A model generated the notes under the pieces. That model was not told the origin of the DNA and made no database searches. It saw only the letters and a program-made list of their open reading frames with translations. Shown piece after piece: positions 35,111 to 44,109 of a stretch of DNA of 64,000 bases; positions within the stretch are counted from its first letter, which is position 1; each line of letters starts with the position of its first letter. Both the position numbers and the translations under genes were made by a program. This DNA is from Actinocatenispora comari (GTDB taxonomy: Bacteria > Actinomycetota > Actinomycetes > Mycobacteriales > Micromonosporaceae): positions 1-64,000 of the forward strand of contig NZ_BOPO01000006.1 of NCBI RefSeq assembly GCF_017312725.1, in the 5' to 3' direction.

Positions 35111-36508
35111 ATGTCCCTGATCGCTTCGTCTCGTCGCCCGCTGGCCGGGGACGCGCACGCCCCGAGCCGGCACGCCACGGCGACGCTCACAGCAGCCGTC
35201 CTCGGGTTTTTCGTGATCACCTTGGACGCGACGATCGTGAACGTCGCGCTGCCCTCGATCCGACACGCGCTGGGCGGCGGAATCACCGGCTTGCAGTGGG
35301 TGGTGGACGGGTACACGCTGATGTTCGCCGCGCTGCTGCTGTCGGCCGGGGCGCTGTCGGACCGTATCGGCGCGCGCCGCGCGTTCGCCGGCGGTCTGCT
35401 GTTATTCGTGGTCGCGTCGGTGGCGTGCGGGCTGGCCCCGTCGTTGCCGCTGCTGGTCGCCGCGCGCGTGGTGCAGGGCATCGGTGCCGCGGTCACGATG
35501 CCGACCTCGATGGCCCTGGTACGCCACGCGTTCCCGGACCCGGCCCGCCGCGCCCGCGCGGTGGGGGTGTGGGCGATGGGCGGTGCGGTGGCCGCCGCGG
35601 CAGGCCCGGTACTGGGCGGGCTGCTCAGCCTCGCCTCCTGGCGGATGATCTTCTGGATCAACCTGCCAGTCGGCGTGCTTACGTTGCTGCTGCTCGTGCG
35701 GGCGCCGCAGTCACCGACGCGGCCGGCGCGGCTCGACTGGATCGGACAGGTCACCGGCATCCTGGCAATGGGCGGGCTGACCTTCGCCGCGATCGAGGCA
35801 GGCGCCGCCGGGATCACCGCACCACGCGTGCTCGGCGCCGCCGGCCTGGCCGTGGTCGCGTTCGCCGCGTTCGTGGCCGCCCAGGCCAGGGGTCCGCATC
35901 CGATGGTGCCGCTGTCGCTGTTTCGCTCGGCGACGGTGGTGGTCGCCACCGGGATCGGGTTTGCGTTCATGGTCGGCTTCTACGGGCTGCCGTTCCTGTT
36001 CTCGCTGTACTTCCAGCAACAGCACGGCCTGTCCGCCCTCGCGGCCGGGCTGGCGTTTCTGCCGATGATGGTGCTCAGCGCCTGCCTGACGCCATTCTCG
36101 GCCAGGATCGCCGAACGCACCGGGCCGCGTGTCCCGATCATCGCTGGTCTGGTCCTGATCGCCGCCGGATCGGTCGCGCTGGCGCTGGCGCCGGCCTCGG
36201 CGCCGGTGTGGGTCAGCGCGCTGCTGCTGATCCCGGTCGGGCTGGCCGGACCGCTGGTGATGCCGCCGACCACCGCACTGCTACTCGAACACGTACCCGC
36301 GCACCGCACCGGGATCGCCAGCGGCGTGTTCAACACCAGCCGACAGGTCGGCGGCGCCCTAGCGGTAGCGGTGTTCGGCGCCCTGATCTCCGCCTCGACC
36401 GGCTTCCAGCACGGGCTACGCGTCAGCCTCGCCCTGGCCGCTGCCGTGGCGCTGATCGCAGCGGTTGCCGCGGTTCGCGTGGGCGGCAACCGGCGAGCCG
36501 ACGCGTAG
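35111..36508 (+). CDS. DHA2-family (14-TMS) drug efflux MFS transporter
   Basis: The 465-residue protein has about fourteen membrane helices. Motif D1/A is LDATIVNVALPSI near residue 40, the loop ALSDRIGARRAF is motif A, and GIGAAVTMPTSMALV is motif B/C-like of the EmrB/QacA family. It exports hydrophobic or cationic drugs by proton antiport. It is divergent from an MmyB-type XRE regulator, the usual arrangement for a locally regulated efflux pump. The ATG is preceded by GTGAAGGAC at slightly long spacing. Confidence 0.9.
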   Translation: MSLIASSRRPLAGDAHAPSRHATATLTAAVLGFFVITLDATIVNVALPSIRHALGGGITGLQWVVDGYTLMFAALLLSAGALSDRIGARRAFAGGLLLFVVASVACGLAPSLPLLVAARVVQGIGAAVTMPTSMALVRHAFPDPARRARAVGVWAMGGAVAAAAGPVLGGLLSLASWRMIFWINLPVGVLTLLLLVRAPQSPTRPARLDWIGQVTGILAMGGLTFAAIEAGAAGITAPRVLGAAGLAVVAFAAFVAAQARGPHPMVPLSLFRSATVVVATGIGFAFMVGFYGLPFLFSLYFQQQHGLSALAAGLAFLPMMVLSACLTPFSARIAERTGPRVPIIAGLVLIAAGSVALALAPASAPVWVSALLLIPVGLAGPLVMPPTTALLLEHVPAHRTGIASGVFNTSRQVGGALAVAVFGALISASTGFQHGLRVSLALAAAVALIAAVAAVRVGGNRRADA

Positions 36509-36853
36509 TCCCCCGAAGCCAGACAGATGAGCCATATGTCTTGGAAACGAGTAATACAGGGGGTATTCGATGAGTGAGATGTTCACGGGCAAGGTGGCGG
36601 GATGCGCGGGGCGAAGCCAGGTGGTTGCATTGCGGCAGTTGCCCTCCGCGTCACCACAACGGTGTTCGGCGGACGACTGGTGCCATGCTCGGCGGTGGCG
36701 CGATCGTGAACCCGAAGCGGCCGGTCCCCGCCGTGTCGGGCTGCCGCGTGCGACGGGTGTGCCGCTGTGTCCTCGACGGCCTACCGGTTGGCGGTCTCGC
36801 GCACGGGCCGGAACGCGGTTGCCCGGTCGCACCACGCCGACCACGATGTTTGC
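36509..36853. other. Intergenic, no confident gene
   Basis: A 95-codon frame opens at the ATG 36570 behind GGGGGTATTCG but has poor composition and no motif; it is not called. Nothing else is seen. Confidence 0.5.
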
Positions 36854-37369
36854 ATGAACCGCCCGTCGATCCATCTCGTCACCTGGTCCGACAGCGACCT
36901 GTCGCTGCTGCGGCGGATCAACACCCCCGCCATGCGCGCGCATGTCGGGGGCCCGGAGACCGAGGACCAGCTGCTGAGGCGGCACCACCGCTATCTGACG
37001 CTGCGTGGTGGGCGGATGTTCCGCATCGAACTGCCCGACGGCGAGGCCACCGGCAGTGTGGCCTTCTGGAGCCGGGTCTGGCGGGGGACGGACGTGTACG
37101 AGTCCGGCTGGAACGTCCTGCCCGAGTTCCAGGGACAGGGCATCGCGACCGCCGCCGTGCAGGCGGTGCTCGCGGCCGCCCGAGCCGACGGCCGGCACCG
37201 GTGGCTGCACGCCTTCCCGAGTGTGGCGAACGCCGGCTCGAACGCCGTCTGCCGCAAGGTCGGCTTCACCCTGGTCGAGGAGACCGACTTCGAGTACCCG
37301 CCCGGACACCTCATGCGCAGCAACGACTGGCGATACGACCTGCACGCACCCGTCGCGAACCCGGCCTGA
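36854..37369 (+). CDS. GNAT-family N-acetyltransferase
   Basis: The 171-residue protein shows the acetyltransferase core: GSVAFWSRVWRGTDVYESGW (strands 3-4), the acetyl-CoA loop VLPEFQGQGIATAAVQAVLA at about residues 88-110, and the tail ANAGSNAVCRKVGFTLVEET typical of RimJ/RimL-like enzymes. The substrate cannot be told. It stands alone, with a 180-base gap to the hemerythrin relic. The ATG at 36854 is favoured by the start of the fold, although no strong ribosome-binding site is seen. Confidence 0.85.
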   Translation: MNRPSIHLVTWSDSDLSLLRRINTPAMRAHVGGPETEDQLLRRHHRYLTLRGGRMFRIELPDGEATGSVAFWSRVWRGTDVYESGWNVLPEFQGQGIATAAVQAVLAAARADGRHRWLHAFPSVANAGSNAVCRKVGFTLVEETDFEYPPGHLMRSNDWRYDLHAPVANPA

Positions 37370-37589
37370 TCGTCGGCGCGGCCCGTTCGGCTCATCCGCA
37401 CCGGCTCACCGCGGTGAAGACGTCGAGAGCGAATCAGGCGCCCCATCGACGGGGATGAACCGGTCACGCGGTGATCGGTACGAGCGATGTTTAGGGAGGG
37501 CCCCTGCTGACCCACGGCGGGCGATCTGTTTCACCTTCCAGGGCTGAGCGTGCCGCTACCCAACGCATTCTGTGCCAAACCACTCGCCG

Positions 37590-37774
37590 TCACCTTTCCC
37601 ACCTTCCGTGCCATCACCCCGGCGGCACAGTTCGCCAGGCTCGGTGAACAGTTCGCCAACATGGAGGCGGACCGGTTCGGCACCAACAGTTTCACCGACA
37701 TGGTGACCACGGTCGCCCAGATCGAGCGCAGTCTCGGCATCGACAACCTGGCGGACTTCACCCCCGCGGGCTGA
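37590..37774 (+). pseudogene. Duplicated C-terminal fragment of the hemerythrin-like gene
   Basis: From about 37590 to the stop at 37774 the DNA is nearly identical to 45189-45373, the 3' end of the intact hemerythrin-domain gene (FPTFRAITPAAQF through DNLADFTPAG), with only a few base changes in 185. The upstream part carrying the first iron-ligand histidines is missing, replaced by unrelated sequence. It cannot make a functional protein. The high identity argues for a recent duplication. Confidence 0.85.
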
Positions 37775-37816
37775 GCACCCATTCACCTCGCCAGGTGGGC
37801 CGCCCGGTGTCGGCGG

Positions 37817-38278
37817 TCAGCTTGTAGCTGGGCGTTCGAACTGAACCTGCACCGTCTTGAGATCCACGCCGTCCAGCCCAGGGCCGGTGACGAGATCATC
37901 GCGCGACCGCCACCCTTTGAGCCCGCCAGCGAGCACGCGATCCACCGCCACGAATGCGGCGAGACTTGCCCCCAACTCCGGTACCAAAGCGACCTGGTTG
38001 GCCAGCCCGAACAGCAGCCCCATGGGCGCGTCGATGCCCCAGCGGGCAAGTTTCGCGGCCACCGGCCAGTCGGCGAACCGCAGTACCGAGACGACCCGGC
38101 CGCTCACCGAGTCGACCGCAGCCTCGTCCTGCCTCTCCGTCCAGGAGCGCCGGACCTGCTGCACCACGTACGCATGCCCGGGCTTGGCGGGAAGGTCGAT
38201 CTCCACCGGCCAACCGACGTCGCGGTGCGCCGCCGCGGCCAGCGCCTGGTCCACACCCACATCCCGGTGTCGTGGCGG
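37817..38278 (-). pseudogene. Truncated, internally deleted copy of the PepSY membrane protein
   Basis: The minus-strand frame matches residues of the intact gene at 46209-47570: HRDVGVDQALAAAAHRDVG, VEIDLPAKPGHAYVVQQV, RFADWPVAAKLARWGIDA, then GLANQVAL joined directly to VPELGASLAAFVAVDRV. About 57 residues (a membrane helix and loop) are deleted in frame and the N-terminal 60 percent is gone. The order and orientation relative to the hemerythrin relic are the same as in the intact locus. Confidence 0.8.
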
Positions 38279-38299
38279 CGGCGCCGCGCTGGACGCCGA

Positions 38300-38433
38300 G
38301 GGCGTTGCTGTCGGACGAGGACAACACCGTCGCCGAGGTCTTCGGTGTCCGGTCATGGATCGTGCGCGGCGGTCGGCTCGTCGAGCGCCAGAAGACTTCG
38401 GCGGACCACGACACGGCAGATGAGGAAGGTTAG
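38300..38433 (+). pseudogene. Possible peroxiredoxin (Bcp-type) C-terminal relic
   Basis: The plus-strand frame reads LLSDEDNTVAEVFGVRSWIV and GGRLVERQKTSADHD, which resembles the middle-to-end of AhpC/TSA peroxiredoxins (LLSDPD-like motif). No catalytic cysteine or N-terminus is present. It overlaps the iron box at its end. The assignment rests on one short motif. Confidence 0.3.
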
Positions 38434-38443
38434 GCTAGGCTTC
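38425..38443 (+). promoter_or_regulatory. Iron box (IdeR/DtxR-type) before the siderophore ABC genes
   Basis: GAAGGTTAGGCTAGGCTTC matches 13 of 19 positions of the IdeR consensus TTAGGTTAGGCTAACCTAA, including the TTAGGCTA core, and is itself partly palindromic. It lies 77 bases before the first ABC gene, so an iron-loaded DtxR-type repressor would shut the operon in iron-rich conditions. Confidence 0.6.
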
Positions 38444-38451
38444 CTTCTCGC

Positions 38452-38523
38452 ATGACGACCCGAGGTGGACAGATGATCGCTGCGCCCACGCCTGCCCCTG
38501 CTCGCACCGAGGTTTGCTCGTGA
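38452..38523 (+). CDS. 23-codon upstream ORF coupled to the ABC gene
   Basis: An ATG 8 bases after the iron box opens MTTRGGQMIAAPTPAPARTE-VCS and stops at the TGA that overlaps the GTG start of the ABC gene (GTGA). It may be a leader that couples translation, or chance. No ribosome-binding site stands directly before it, so it could be translated from a leaderless transcript. Confidence 0.3.
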   Translation: MTTRGGQMIAAPTPAPARTEVCS

Positions 38524-40235
38524 CCGGTGACCTTGCGGCGCTGCAACGACCGGTACGGGTACGGATCACCGTCGCGGCGGTCGGCCAGGCGCTGGCGACC
38601 GCGCTGTCGGTGGCGCCGATGGTGGCGATCGTCGAGATCGGGCGGCGGCTGCTGGCCGGCGGCAGCACCGGAGTCTGGCCGATCGGCTGGCTCGCGGTCG
38701 GGCTGCTCGCCGCCCGGCTGGTGCTCTACCTGGTCGCCGGGCTGATCAGCCACCTCGCGGACGCGGAGCTGTCCCGCCGGCTGCGGCTGCGGCTGGCCGA
38801 CCACCTCGCCGTGTTACCGCTGCGCTGGTTCGCCGGCGGGGTGTCTGGCCGGGTCAAGACCACCGTTCAGGACGATGTCGCCGCGCTGCACCACGCCATT
38901 GCACACGCCCGCGGCGAGCTGTACTCGGCCATCGCCGGGCCGGCGGTGGTCGTCTGCTACCTGCTGTGGACCGACCCGCTGCTCGCGATCGTCACTGTGG
39001 CGCTGGTCGGCGCCGCCCAGTCGGTACGGATGCGGCTGGCGCGTCGCTCGGCCGAACCGGTAGGCCGCATCGCCGCGGCGAGCGCCGAGCTGTCCGCCGC
39101 CTCGCTGGAACTGGTACACGGAATCGGCGTCGTCAAGGCGTTCGGCCGGGGCGAAGCGCCCGAGCGGCTGCGCGCCGCGGCGACGAGCTACGCCGACGCG
39201 GCCGACGCCGCGCAGCGCATCTCCGTGCGGCAGCGAAGCCTGGCCCGGGCCACCGTCGCGCCGGCTACCGTGCTGCTGGTCGTCACCGGCTTCGGTACCG
39301 GGTTCGTCGCGCTCGGCTGGACCGCACCGGTCTCGGTGGTGGCTTTCGCGCTGCTTGCGCTCGGCCTGTTCGAACTGCTCACCCCGATCTATGCGGCGCG
39401 CGACCAGCGCCGGCGGGCACACGCCGCGGCCGGCCGGGTCGGCGACCTGCTGCGCGAGCAGGCCGAGCCGGCCACCGACGATCCGGTGTCATTGCCCGCC
39501 GGGCCGCTGTCGCTGGAGCTGGCCGCGGTGCGGTTCGGCTACACCGACGAGCACGAGGTGCTGCACGGCATCGACGCGGTACTGGAGCCGGGCACGCTGA
39601 CCGCCGTGGTCGGCCCGTCCGGCGCGGGCAAGTCGACGCTGGGGCACCTGCTGGCACGGTTCTTCGACCCGACCGGCGGGGCGATAAGGCTCGGCGGCGT
39701 GGACCTGCGCGAGGTGGACCGCGCCGAGCTGTACCGGCGTATCGGGTTCCTGTTCCAGGACGTGACGCTGCTGCGGCAGTCGGTCCGGGACAACATCGCA
39801 CTGGCGGACCCGGACGCCACCGACGCGGCGGTGCGCGCCGCGGCGAAGGCGGCCGCAATCCACGACCGGATCCTGCAGCTGCCCCGCGGGTACGACTCGG
39901 TGATCGGCGCCGACGCCCGGCTGTCGGGCGGCGAGGCGCAGCGGGTGAGCATCGCCCGTACGGTGCTGGCCGACACCCCGATCGTGGTGCTGGACGAGGC
40001 GACCGCCTTCGCCGATCCGGAGTCCGAGGCGGCCGTGCAGGACGGACTGGCCGAGCTGGCCGCCGGCCGTACTCTGCTGGTCATCGCGCACCGGCTGCAT
40101 ACGATCACCGCCGCCGACCAGATCCTGGTGCTCGACGCCGGCCGGATCGTCGAACGCGGCCCGCACGACGCGCTGCTCGCCGCGGACGGCACGTACGCCC
40201 GGCTCTGGCGCGCCCAGCAGGGGGTGGCGGCATGA
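38520..40235 (+). CDS. ABC transporter half-molecule, siderophore-type (IrtA/IrtB-like)
   Basis: The 571-residue protein fuses six membrane helices (residues 1-310) to an ATPase domain: Walker A VGPSGAGKST, Q-loop FLFQDVTLL, signature LSGGEAQRVSIARTV, Walker B IVVLDEAT and switch IAHRL. Exporter-fold half-transporters of this kind occur in pairs for siderophore uptake (IrtAB, YbtPQ) or export. The GTG start has GAGG upstream. Its stop overlaps the ATG of the second half, so the two form a heterodimer. The iron box upstream and the FecB-like lipoprotein downstream favour ferric-siderophore import. Confidence 0.85.
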   Translation: MTGDLAALQRPVRVRITVAAVGQALATALSVAPMVAIVEIGRRLLAGGSTGVWPIGWLAVGLLAARLVLYLVAGLISHLADAELSRRLRLRLADHLAVLPLRWFAGGVSGRVKTTVQDDVAALHHAIAHARGELYSAIAGPAVVVCYLLWTDPLLAIVTVALVGAAQSVRMRLARRSAEPVGRIAAASAELSAASLELVHGIGVVKAFGRGEAPERLRAAATSYADAADAAQRISVRQRSLARATVAPATVLLVVTGFGTGFVALGWTAPVSVVAFALLALGLFELLTPIYAARDQRRRAHAAAGRVGDLLREQAEPATDDPVSLPAGPLSLELAAVRFGYTDEHEVLHGIDAVLEPGTLTAVVGPSGAGKSTLGHLLARFFDPTGGAIRLGGVDLREVDRAELYRRIGFLFQDVTLLRQSVRDNIALADPDATDAAVRAAAKAAAIHDRILQLPRGYDSVIGADARLSGGEAQRVSIARTVLADTPIVVLDEATAFADPESEAAVQDGLAELAAGRTLLVIAHRLHTITAADQILVLDAGRIVERGPHDALLAADGTYARLWRAQQGVAA

Positions 40236-41962
40236 TCGCGCTGCTGCACCGGCTCGGCCTCGGTGCCGATCCCCGGCCGCTGGCCCGCTACCTCGTCTCC
40301 GCCGCGGTGTACGCGATCTCCGCCGGCACCGCCTTCGGTCTGCTGGTACCGCTGCTGTCGACGCTGCTCGCCGGGCACACCGGTACCGCCGCCCGGTGGC
40401 TGCTGCCGCTGGCCGGCACGGTACTGGTCGGCTGGGTCGCGCACTACGAGCAGGAGGTCCGGGTGCTCGCGCTCGCGTCCGCGTGGCGCCGGCGGCTCTA
40501 CCAACGGCTCGGCACACACGTGGTCCGGCTGCCGCTCGGCTGGTTCGACGGGGGCCGGGCCGCGCAGGTCGAGCAGCTGTTCGGCGGCGGCGTGGAGACC
40601 GCGGTACGCACCGTGCACCTGGTCCAGGCGCTGCTCGGCGCGCTGCTCACACCGGCGACCGTGTTCCTCTTCCTGCTCTGCTACGACCCCCGACTGGCCC
40701 TGACCGTGCTGGTCACCGTCCCCGTGGTACTGGCGGTGTTCGTGCTGGCCCGCCGCATCACCGACCGCACCGAGGCAGCGCACCACGCCGCCACCCGGCA
40801 GGCCAGCGACCGGCTGGTGGAGTTCGCCGGGGCCCAGCCGGTACTGCGGGCCAACGGGCGCGGCGCCGGCGGTCGGGCGCTGCTGCGCGACGCGCTGCAG
40901 GACCAGTACCGGACGGCACGTCGGCAGGTGTTCGGCGCGCTGCCCGGCGAGCATCTCGGTCAGCTGGCCATCCAGCTGGCGTTCACCGCGGTGCTGGTGG
41001 TCGGCCTGCTACTGGCCACCGGCGGCCGGGTGGACGCGCCGCGCATCGTCGCGCTGCTGGTGCTGGGCGTGCACTTCCTGCGACCGTTCGCGGACCTCGC
41101 TGGCATCGCCGGTGGGATACGAGCCTGCCGCGCCGCGCTGGTCCGCCTGGATGCGGTGCTGCGCACCGAACCGCTGCCGGAACCGGCCGCGCCCCGCTCC
41201 CACGCCGATGCGTCGATCGAGCTGTCCGGCGTCGACTTCGGCTACCCGCCCGGATCGCCGAAGGTACTGACCGGCCTGGACCTGGTGATCCCGGCCGGGA
41301 CGACGACCGCGCTGGTCGGCCCGTCCGGCGCCGGGAAGACGACGGTGACCAAGCTGATCGCCCGGTTCTTCGACGTCGATCGCGGGGCGGTACGCATCGG
41401 CGGCGTGGACGTGCGCGACATCGCCGGCGCGCGGCTGGCCGAGCTGGTCTCGGTGGTGTTCCAGGACGTGCACCTGTTCGACGGCACGATCGAGGACAAC
41501 ATCCGGGTGGGCAATCCGGATGCCACCGACGAGCAGATCCGGCAGGCGGCACGGCGGGCGCAGGTCGAGTCGATCGCGGCCCGGCTGCCAGGCGGCTGGG
41601 CGAGCCGGGTCGGCGCGGGCGGCGGGCTGCTGTCCGGCGGTGAGCGGCAGCGGGTGGCGATCGCCCGAGCCCTGGTCAAGGACGCACCGATCGTGCTGCT
41701 GGACGAGGCAACCTCGGCGCTGGACGCGGAGAACGAGGCGGCGGTGCACGCGGCGCTGGCCGAGCTCGCCCGCGGCCGGACGCTGCTGGTGATCGCGCAC
41801 CGGCTCGACACGATCACCGGCGCCGCCTCGATCGCGGTGCTCGACGGCGGTCGGCTGGTCGAGCAGGGCACGCACGCCGAACTGGTCGCCGCCGGCGGAC
41901 GCTACGCCGCGCTGTGGGCCGAACGCGAATGCGCCCAGGGCTGGCGGCTGGCCGCGCACTGA
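40232..41962 (+). CDS. ABC transporter half-molecule, partner of the preceding protein
   Basis: The 576-residue protein has the same layout: six membrane helices, then GPSGAGKTT, VVFQDVHLFDG, a signature [27 protein letters not shown] and IAHRL. The ATG lies within the stop codon of the preceding gene (ATGA), giving tight co-translation. It completes a heterodimeric transporter. The signature sequence is canonical here, whereas the first half has LSGGEAQRVS, also active-looking, so both nucleotide sites are probably competent. Confidence 0.85.
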   Translation: MIALLHRLGLGADPRPLARYLVSAAVYAISAGTAFGLLVPLLSTLLAGHTGTAARWLLPLAGTVLVGWVAHYEQEVRVLALASAWRRRLYQRLGTHVVRLPLGWFDGGRAAQVEQLFGGGVETAVRTVHLVQALLGALLTPATVFLFLLCYDPRLALTVLVTVPVVLAVFVLARRITDRTEAAHHAATRQASDRLVEFAGAQPVLRANGRGAGGRALLRDALQDQYRTARRQVFGALPGEHLGQLAIQLAFTAVLVVGLLLATGGRVDAPRIVALLVLGVHFLRPFADLAGIAGGIRACRAALVRLDAVLRTEPLPEPAAPRSHADASIELSGVDFGYPPGSPKVLTGLDLVIPAGTTTALVGPSGAGKTTVTKLIARFFDVDRGAVRIGGVDVRDIAGARLAELVSVVFQDVHLFDGTIEDNIRVGNPDATDEQIRQAARRAQVESIAARLPGGWASRVGAGGGLLSGGERQRVAIARALVKDAPIVLLDEATSALDAENEAAVHAALAELARGRTLLVIAHRLDTITGAASIAVLDGGRLVEQGTHAELVAAGGRYAALWAERECAQGWRLAAH

Positions 41963-42116
41963 GAGCGGAACGCCCGGAACGGCGAACAGCAGCCGGCACG
42001 CCGGGCCTTCAACCGCCAGGCCGGAGCGGTACGGCGAGACCGGCCGGCGCGGCGAGGCCCGACCGCTACGGGCAAGGAGCGGGCCGAGACGGAGGCCACA
42101 CCCCACCTTTGCCAGA

Positions 42117-42135
42117 ATAGCTTAGGCTAAGCTAA
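42117..42135 (+). promoter_or_regulatory. Iron box before the siderophore-binding lipoprotein
   Basis: ATAGCTTAGGCTAAGCTAA matches 16 of 19 positions of the IdeR consensus and is nearly a perfect palindrome. It lies 120 bases before the binding-protein gene, giving that gene its own iron-responsive control. Confidence 0.7.
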
Positions 42136-42254
42136 CTCGCGCTGGACGGCGGCGACCGTCACGCCCGGCGCCACACCCTGTCCACCGGGCCGGAACCGCT
42201 GCTCCACCAGCGATTCCGGCCCGCTGCGGACGTTGCGAGACCGAGGAGTCGTCG

Positions 42255-43280
42255 GTGTTCCCTGCTTCCCGCCCGGTTCGAGATCGGCCCGCCCTGTCCC
42301 GTCGCGGCCTGCTGGCCGGTGCGCTCGGCCTCACCGCCGCCGGCCTCACCGGCTGCAGTACCTCCGGCAGCGCGGATCCGGCGGTGAGCGGCAAACCGAC
42401 CGCCGGTTTCCCGGCCACCGTCCCGGGAAAGCTCGGCAAGACCACCGTCACGGCGGCGCCGAAGCGGGTCGTGGCCGCCGGATACCTGCGCGACACCGAC
42501 CTCGCCCTCGCGCTCGGCGCACCGCTGGTCGGAGTGGCGCGCAACGTCGCACTGCCCGGCGGGATCGCCCCGTGGCAGCACCTGAAGGGTTCGCCGACGC
42601 TGTTCGATGCCACCGATGGCGTGCCGGCCGAGAAGGTCGCCGCGCTGCGTCCCGACCTGATCCTCGCCTCGGACGACTACACGCTGGCCAAGGACTACGC
42701 GAAGCTGTCCGGCATCGCCCCGACCCTCGGGTACGCGACCGCGCCCGGGCAGGACGACTGGACCGAGATGACCCGACGCGCCGGTACCGTGCTGGGCCGA
42801 CGCAAGCAGGCCGATGCGTTGGTAGCCAAGGTGAAGGGCCAAGTCGCGAACGCGCGGAAGAAGCTCGCCGGCGCGGCCGGCAAGACCTTCGCGTTCGGCC
42901 CGGTCAGCAGCCCGTCCGAGCTGTACGTGATCAACAGCGCCAAGGACGCCTCGGCGGTGTTCCTGTCCCAGCTCGGGCTGACGATCTCACCGAAGGTCAC
43001 CCAGCTGCCCACCGGCGACACCCCGCAGCGGGCCAGCGTGTCGCCGGAGCGGCTCGACGTGCTCGACGCCGACGTGCTGATCCTGACCTACCTGAAGCCG
43101 GACGTGCGGCAGAAGGTGGAGGCCAACCCGCTGTTCCGGCGGCTCGACGTGGTCAGGCGCGGCGCCTACATCGCGCTGGACATGACGACCGCCATCGCGA
43201 TCGGCTTCCCGTCGGCACTGAGCATCCCGTACGGGCTGAACGCCGTGACACCGAAACTCGCCAAGGCACTCTCGGATTGA
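42255..43280 (+). CDS. FecB-like periplasmic-binding lipoprotein (iron-siderophore)
   Basis: The 341-residue protein starts at GTG behind GAGGAG. Its signal has a twin-arginine-like motif and lipobox (LSRRGLLAGALGLTAAGLTGC). The body is the FecB/BtuF type-III binding fold: PKRVVAAGYLRDTDLALALG, EKVAALRPDLILASDDY, RLDVLDADVLILTYL and a C-terminal AIAIGFPSALSIPYGL. It would capture ferric siderophore and hand it to the ABC half-transporters encoded upstream, although a FecB-like protein paired with exporter-fold permeases is less usual than with FecCD. It has its own iron box. Confidence 0.85.
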   Translation: MFPASRPVRDRPALSRRGLLAGALGLTAAGLTGCSTSGSADPAVSGKPTAGFPATVPGKLGKTTVTAAPKRVVAAGYLRDTDLALALGAPLVGVARNVALPGGIAPWQHLKGSPTLFDATDGVPAEKVAALRPDLILASDDYTLAKDYAKLSGIAPTLGYATAPGQDDWTEMTRRAGTVLGRRKQADALVAKVKGQVANARKKLAGAAGKTFAFGPVSSPSELYVINSAKDASAVFLSQLGLTISPKVTQLPTGDTPQRASVSPERLDVLDADVLILTYLKPDVRQKVEANPLFRRLDVVRRGAYIALDMTTAIAIGFPSALSIPYGLNAVTPKLAKALSD

Positions 43281-43285
43281 TCTTG

Positions 43286-43311
43286 CCTGCGCGTGCCTTC
43301 ACGCGGGCAGG
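43286..43311 (+). terminator. Hairpin after the siderophore-binding protein gene
   Basis: CCTGCGCGTG and CACGCGGGCAGG can pair (two-base bulge) into a GC-rich stem starting five bases after the stop codon. Confidence 0.45.
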
Positions 43312-43469
43312 AACATGCCGATCATGGTCATGCGAGAAGGGTTGGCGAGAAGGCTAGCAGCGTCGGCCCCATGAAGACAGTACGCACCGAGGTCGGCACG
43401 ACGCGCCTGGACGTGCGGCGGGATCTAGCGGAACGTGCATGTCAGTCGTCTGGACCGTGATCGGTAAGG

Positions 43470-43660
43470 TCAGATGCTCCGGCCAGCTTGGACGGCGAAG
43501 ACGACAAGCTGCGGGCGATCCCGGGCATGGAGCTTGAGCATTGCCCGCCCGATGTGCGTGCGTACCGTGGCAGGCTGAATACGAGTTCGGCGGCGATCTC
43601 GTCGTTAGATCTTCCCGTCGCGGCCCACGCTGCGATCTACCGTTCACGCTTGGCCAACAG
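43470..43660 (-). pseudogene. LuxR-type helix-turn-helix relic of a response regulator
   Basis: On the minus strand ATGRSNDEIAAELVFS is a LuxR helix-turn-helix; the expected next part (VRTHIGRAMLKLHARDRPQL, then VVFAVQAG) lies in another frame, and a TAG interrupts the frame just before IAAWAATGRSN. At least one frameshift and one stop codon show decay. The receiver domain and any cognate kinase are missing. The rest of 43312-44109 contains no recognisable gene. Confidence 0.6.
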
Positions 43661-44109
43661 ATGCATGTCGAGGTGTGGTCGGGGCTGCCCCTCGGTTCGA
43701 GGCTTCCGCGGTGAATCGATGTCGGGACAGCGGGAACCGAACCATGCCCACAAACGACTCGGTAACCATGGACTCTGATCGGTGCAGGGAGGCTCCTGGC
43801 ACGGCTGGCCGCGGAGACCGAGCCCGGACCCCCAGCGTCCACCGACGAAGGCAGCGCTCGAAACCTCTCGTCGGCGGTGGTGATGGGCTGGGTCGCACGG
43901 CACACGCGCGCCGATCCCTTTCTCGGCAAGCGTCGGGCGGAGCCGCGCATCCGCGCGGTACGTGCGCGTTCGCTGTCTCACTCGCCACCGATAGCGGATT
44001 CGGTCGTCGTGGTGGTGTCACCGGCGTCGACCACCGACGCCGCCTGACCCGGTCCAACTCAGCCAACCCGATCACGCGGACCAGTCTTCTGGTCGGAAAG
44101 GAAGCCAGC

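Noticed and set aside
36570-36857. A 95-codon ORF with a G-rich sequence before the ATG
   Set aside because: Product composition is unnatural, no motif is seen, and it overlaps the acetyltransferase start.
43675-44109. A long N-terminal extension of the PF03640 lipoprotein
   Set aside because: The extension is non-coding in composition; the lipoprotein signal begins at the ATG 44110 with a good ribosome-binding site.
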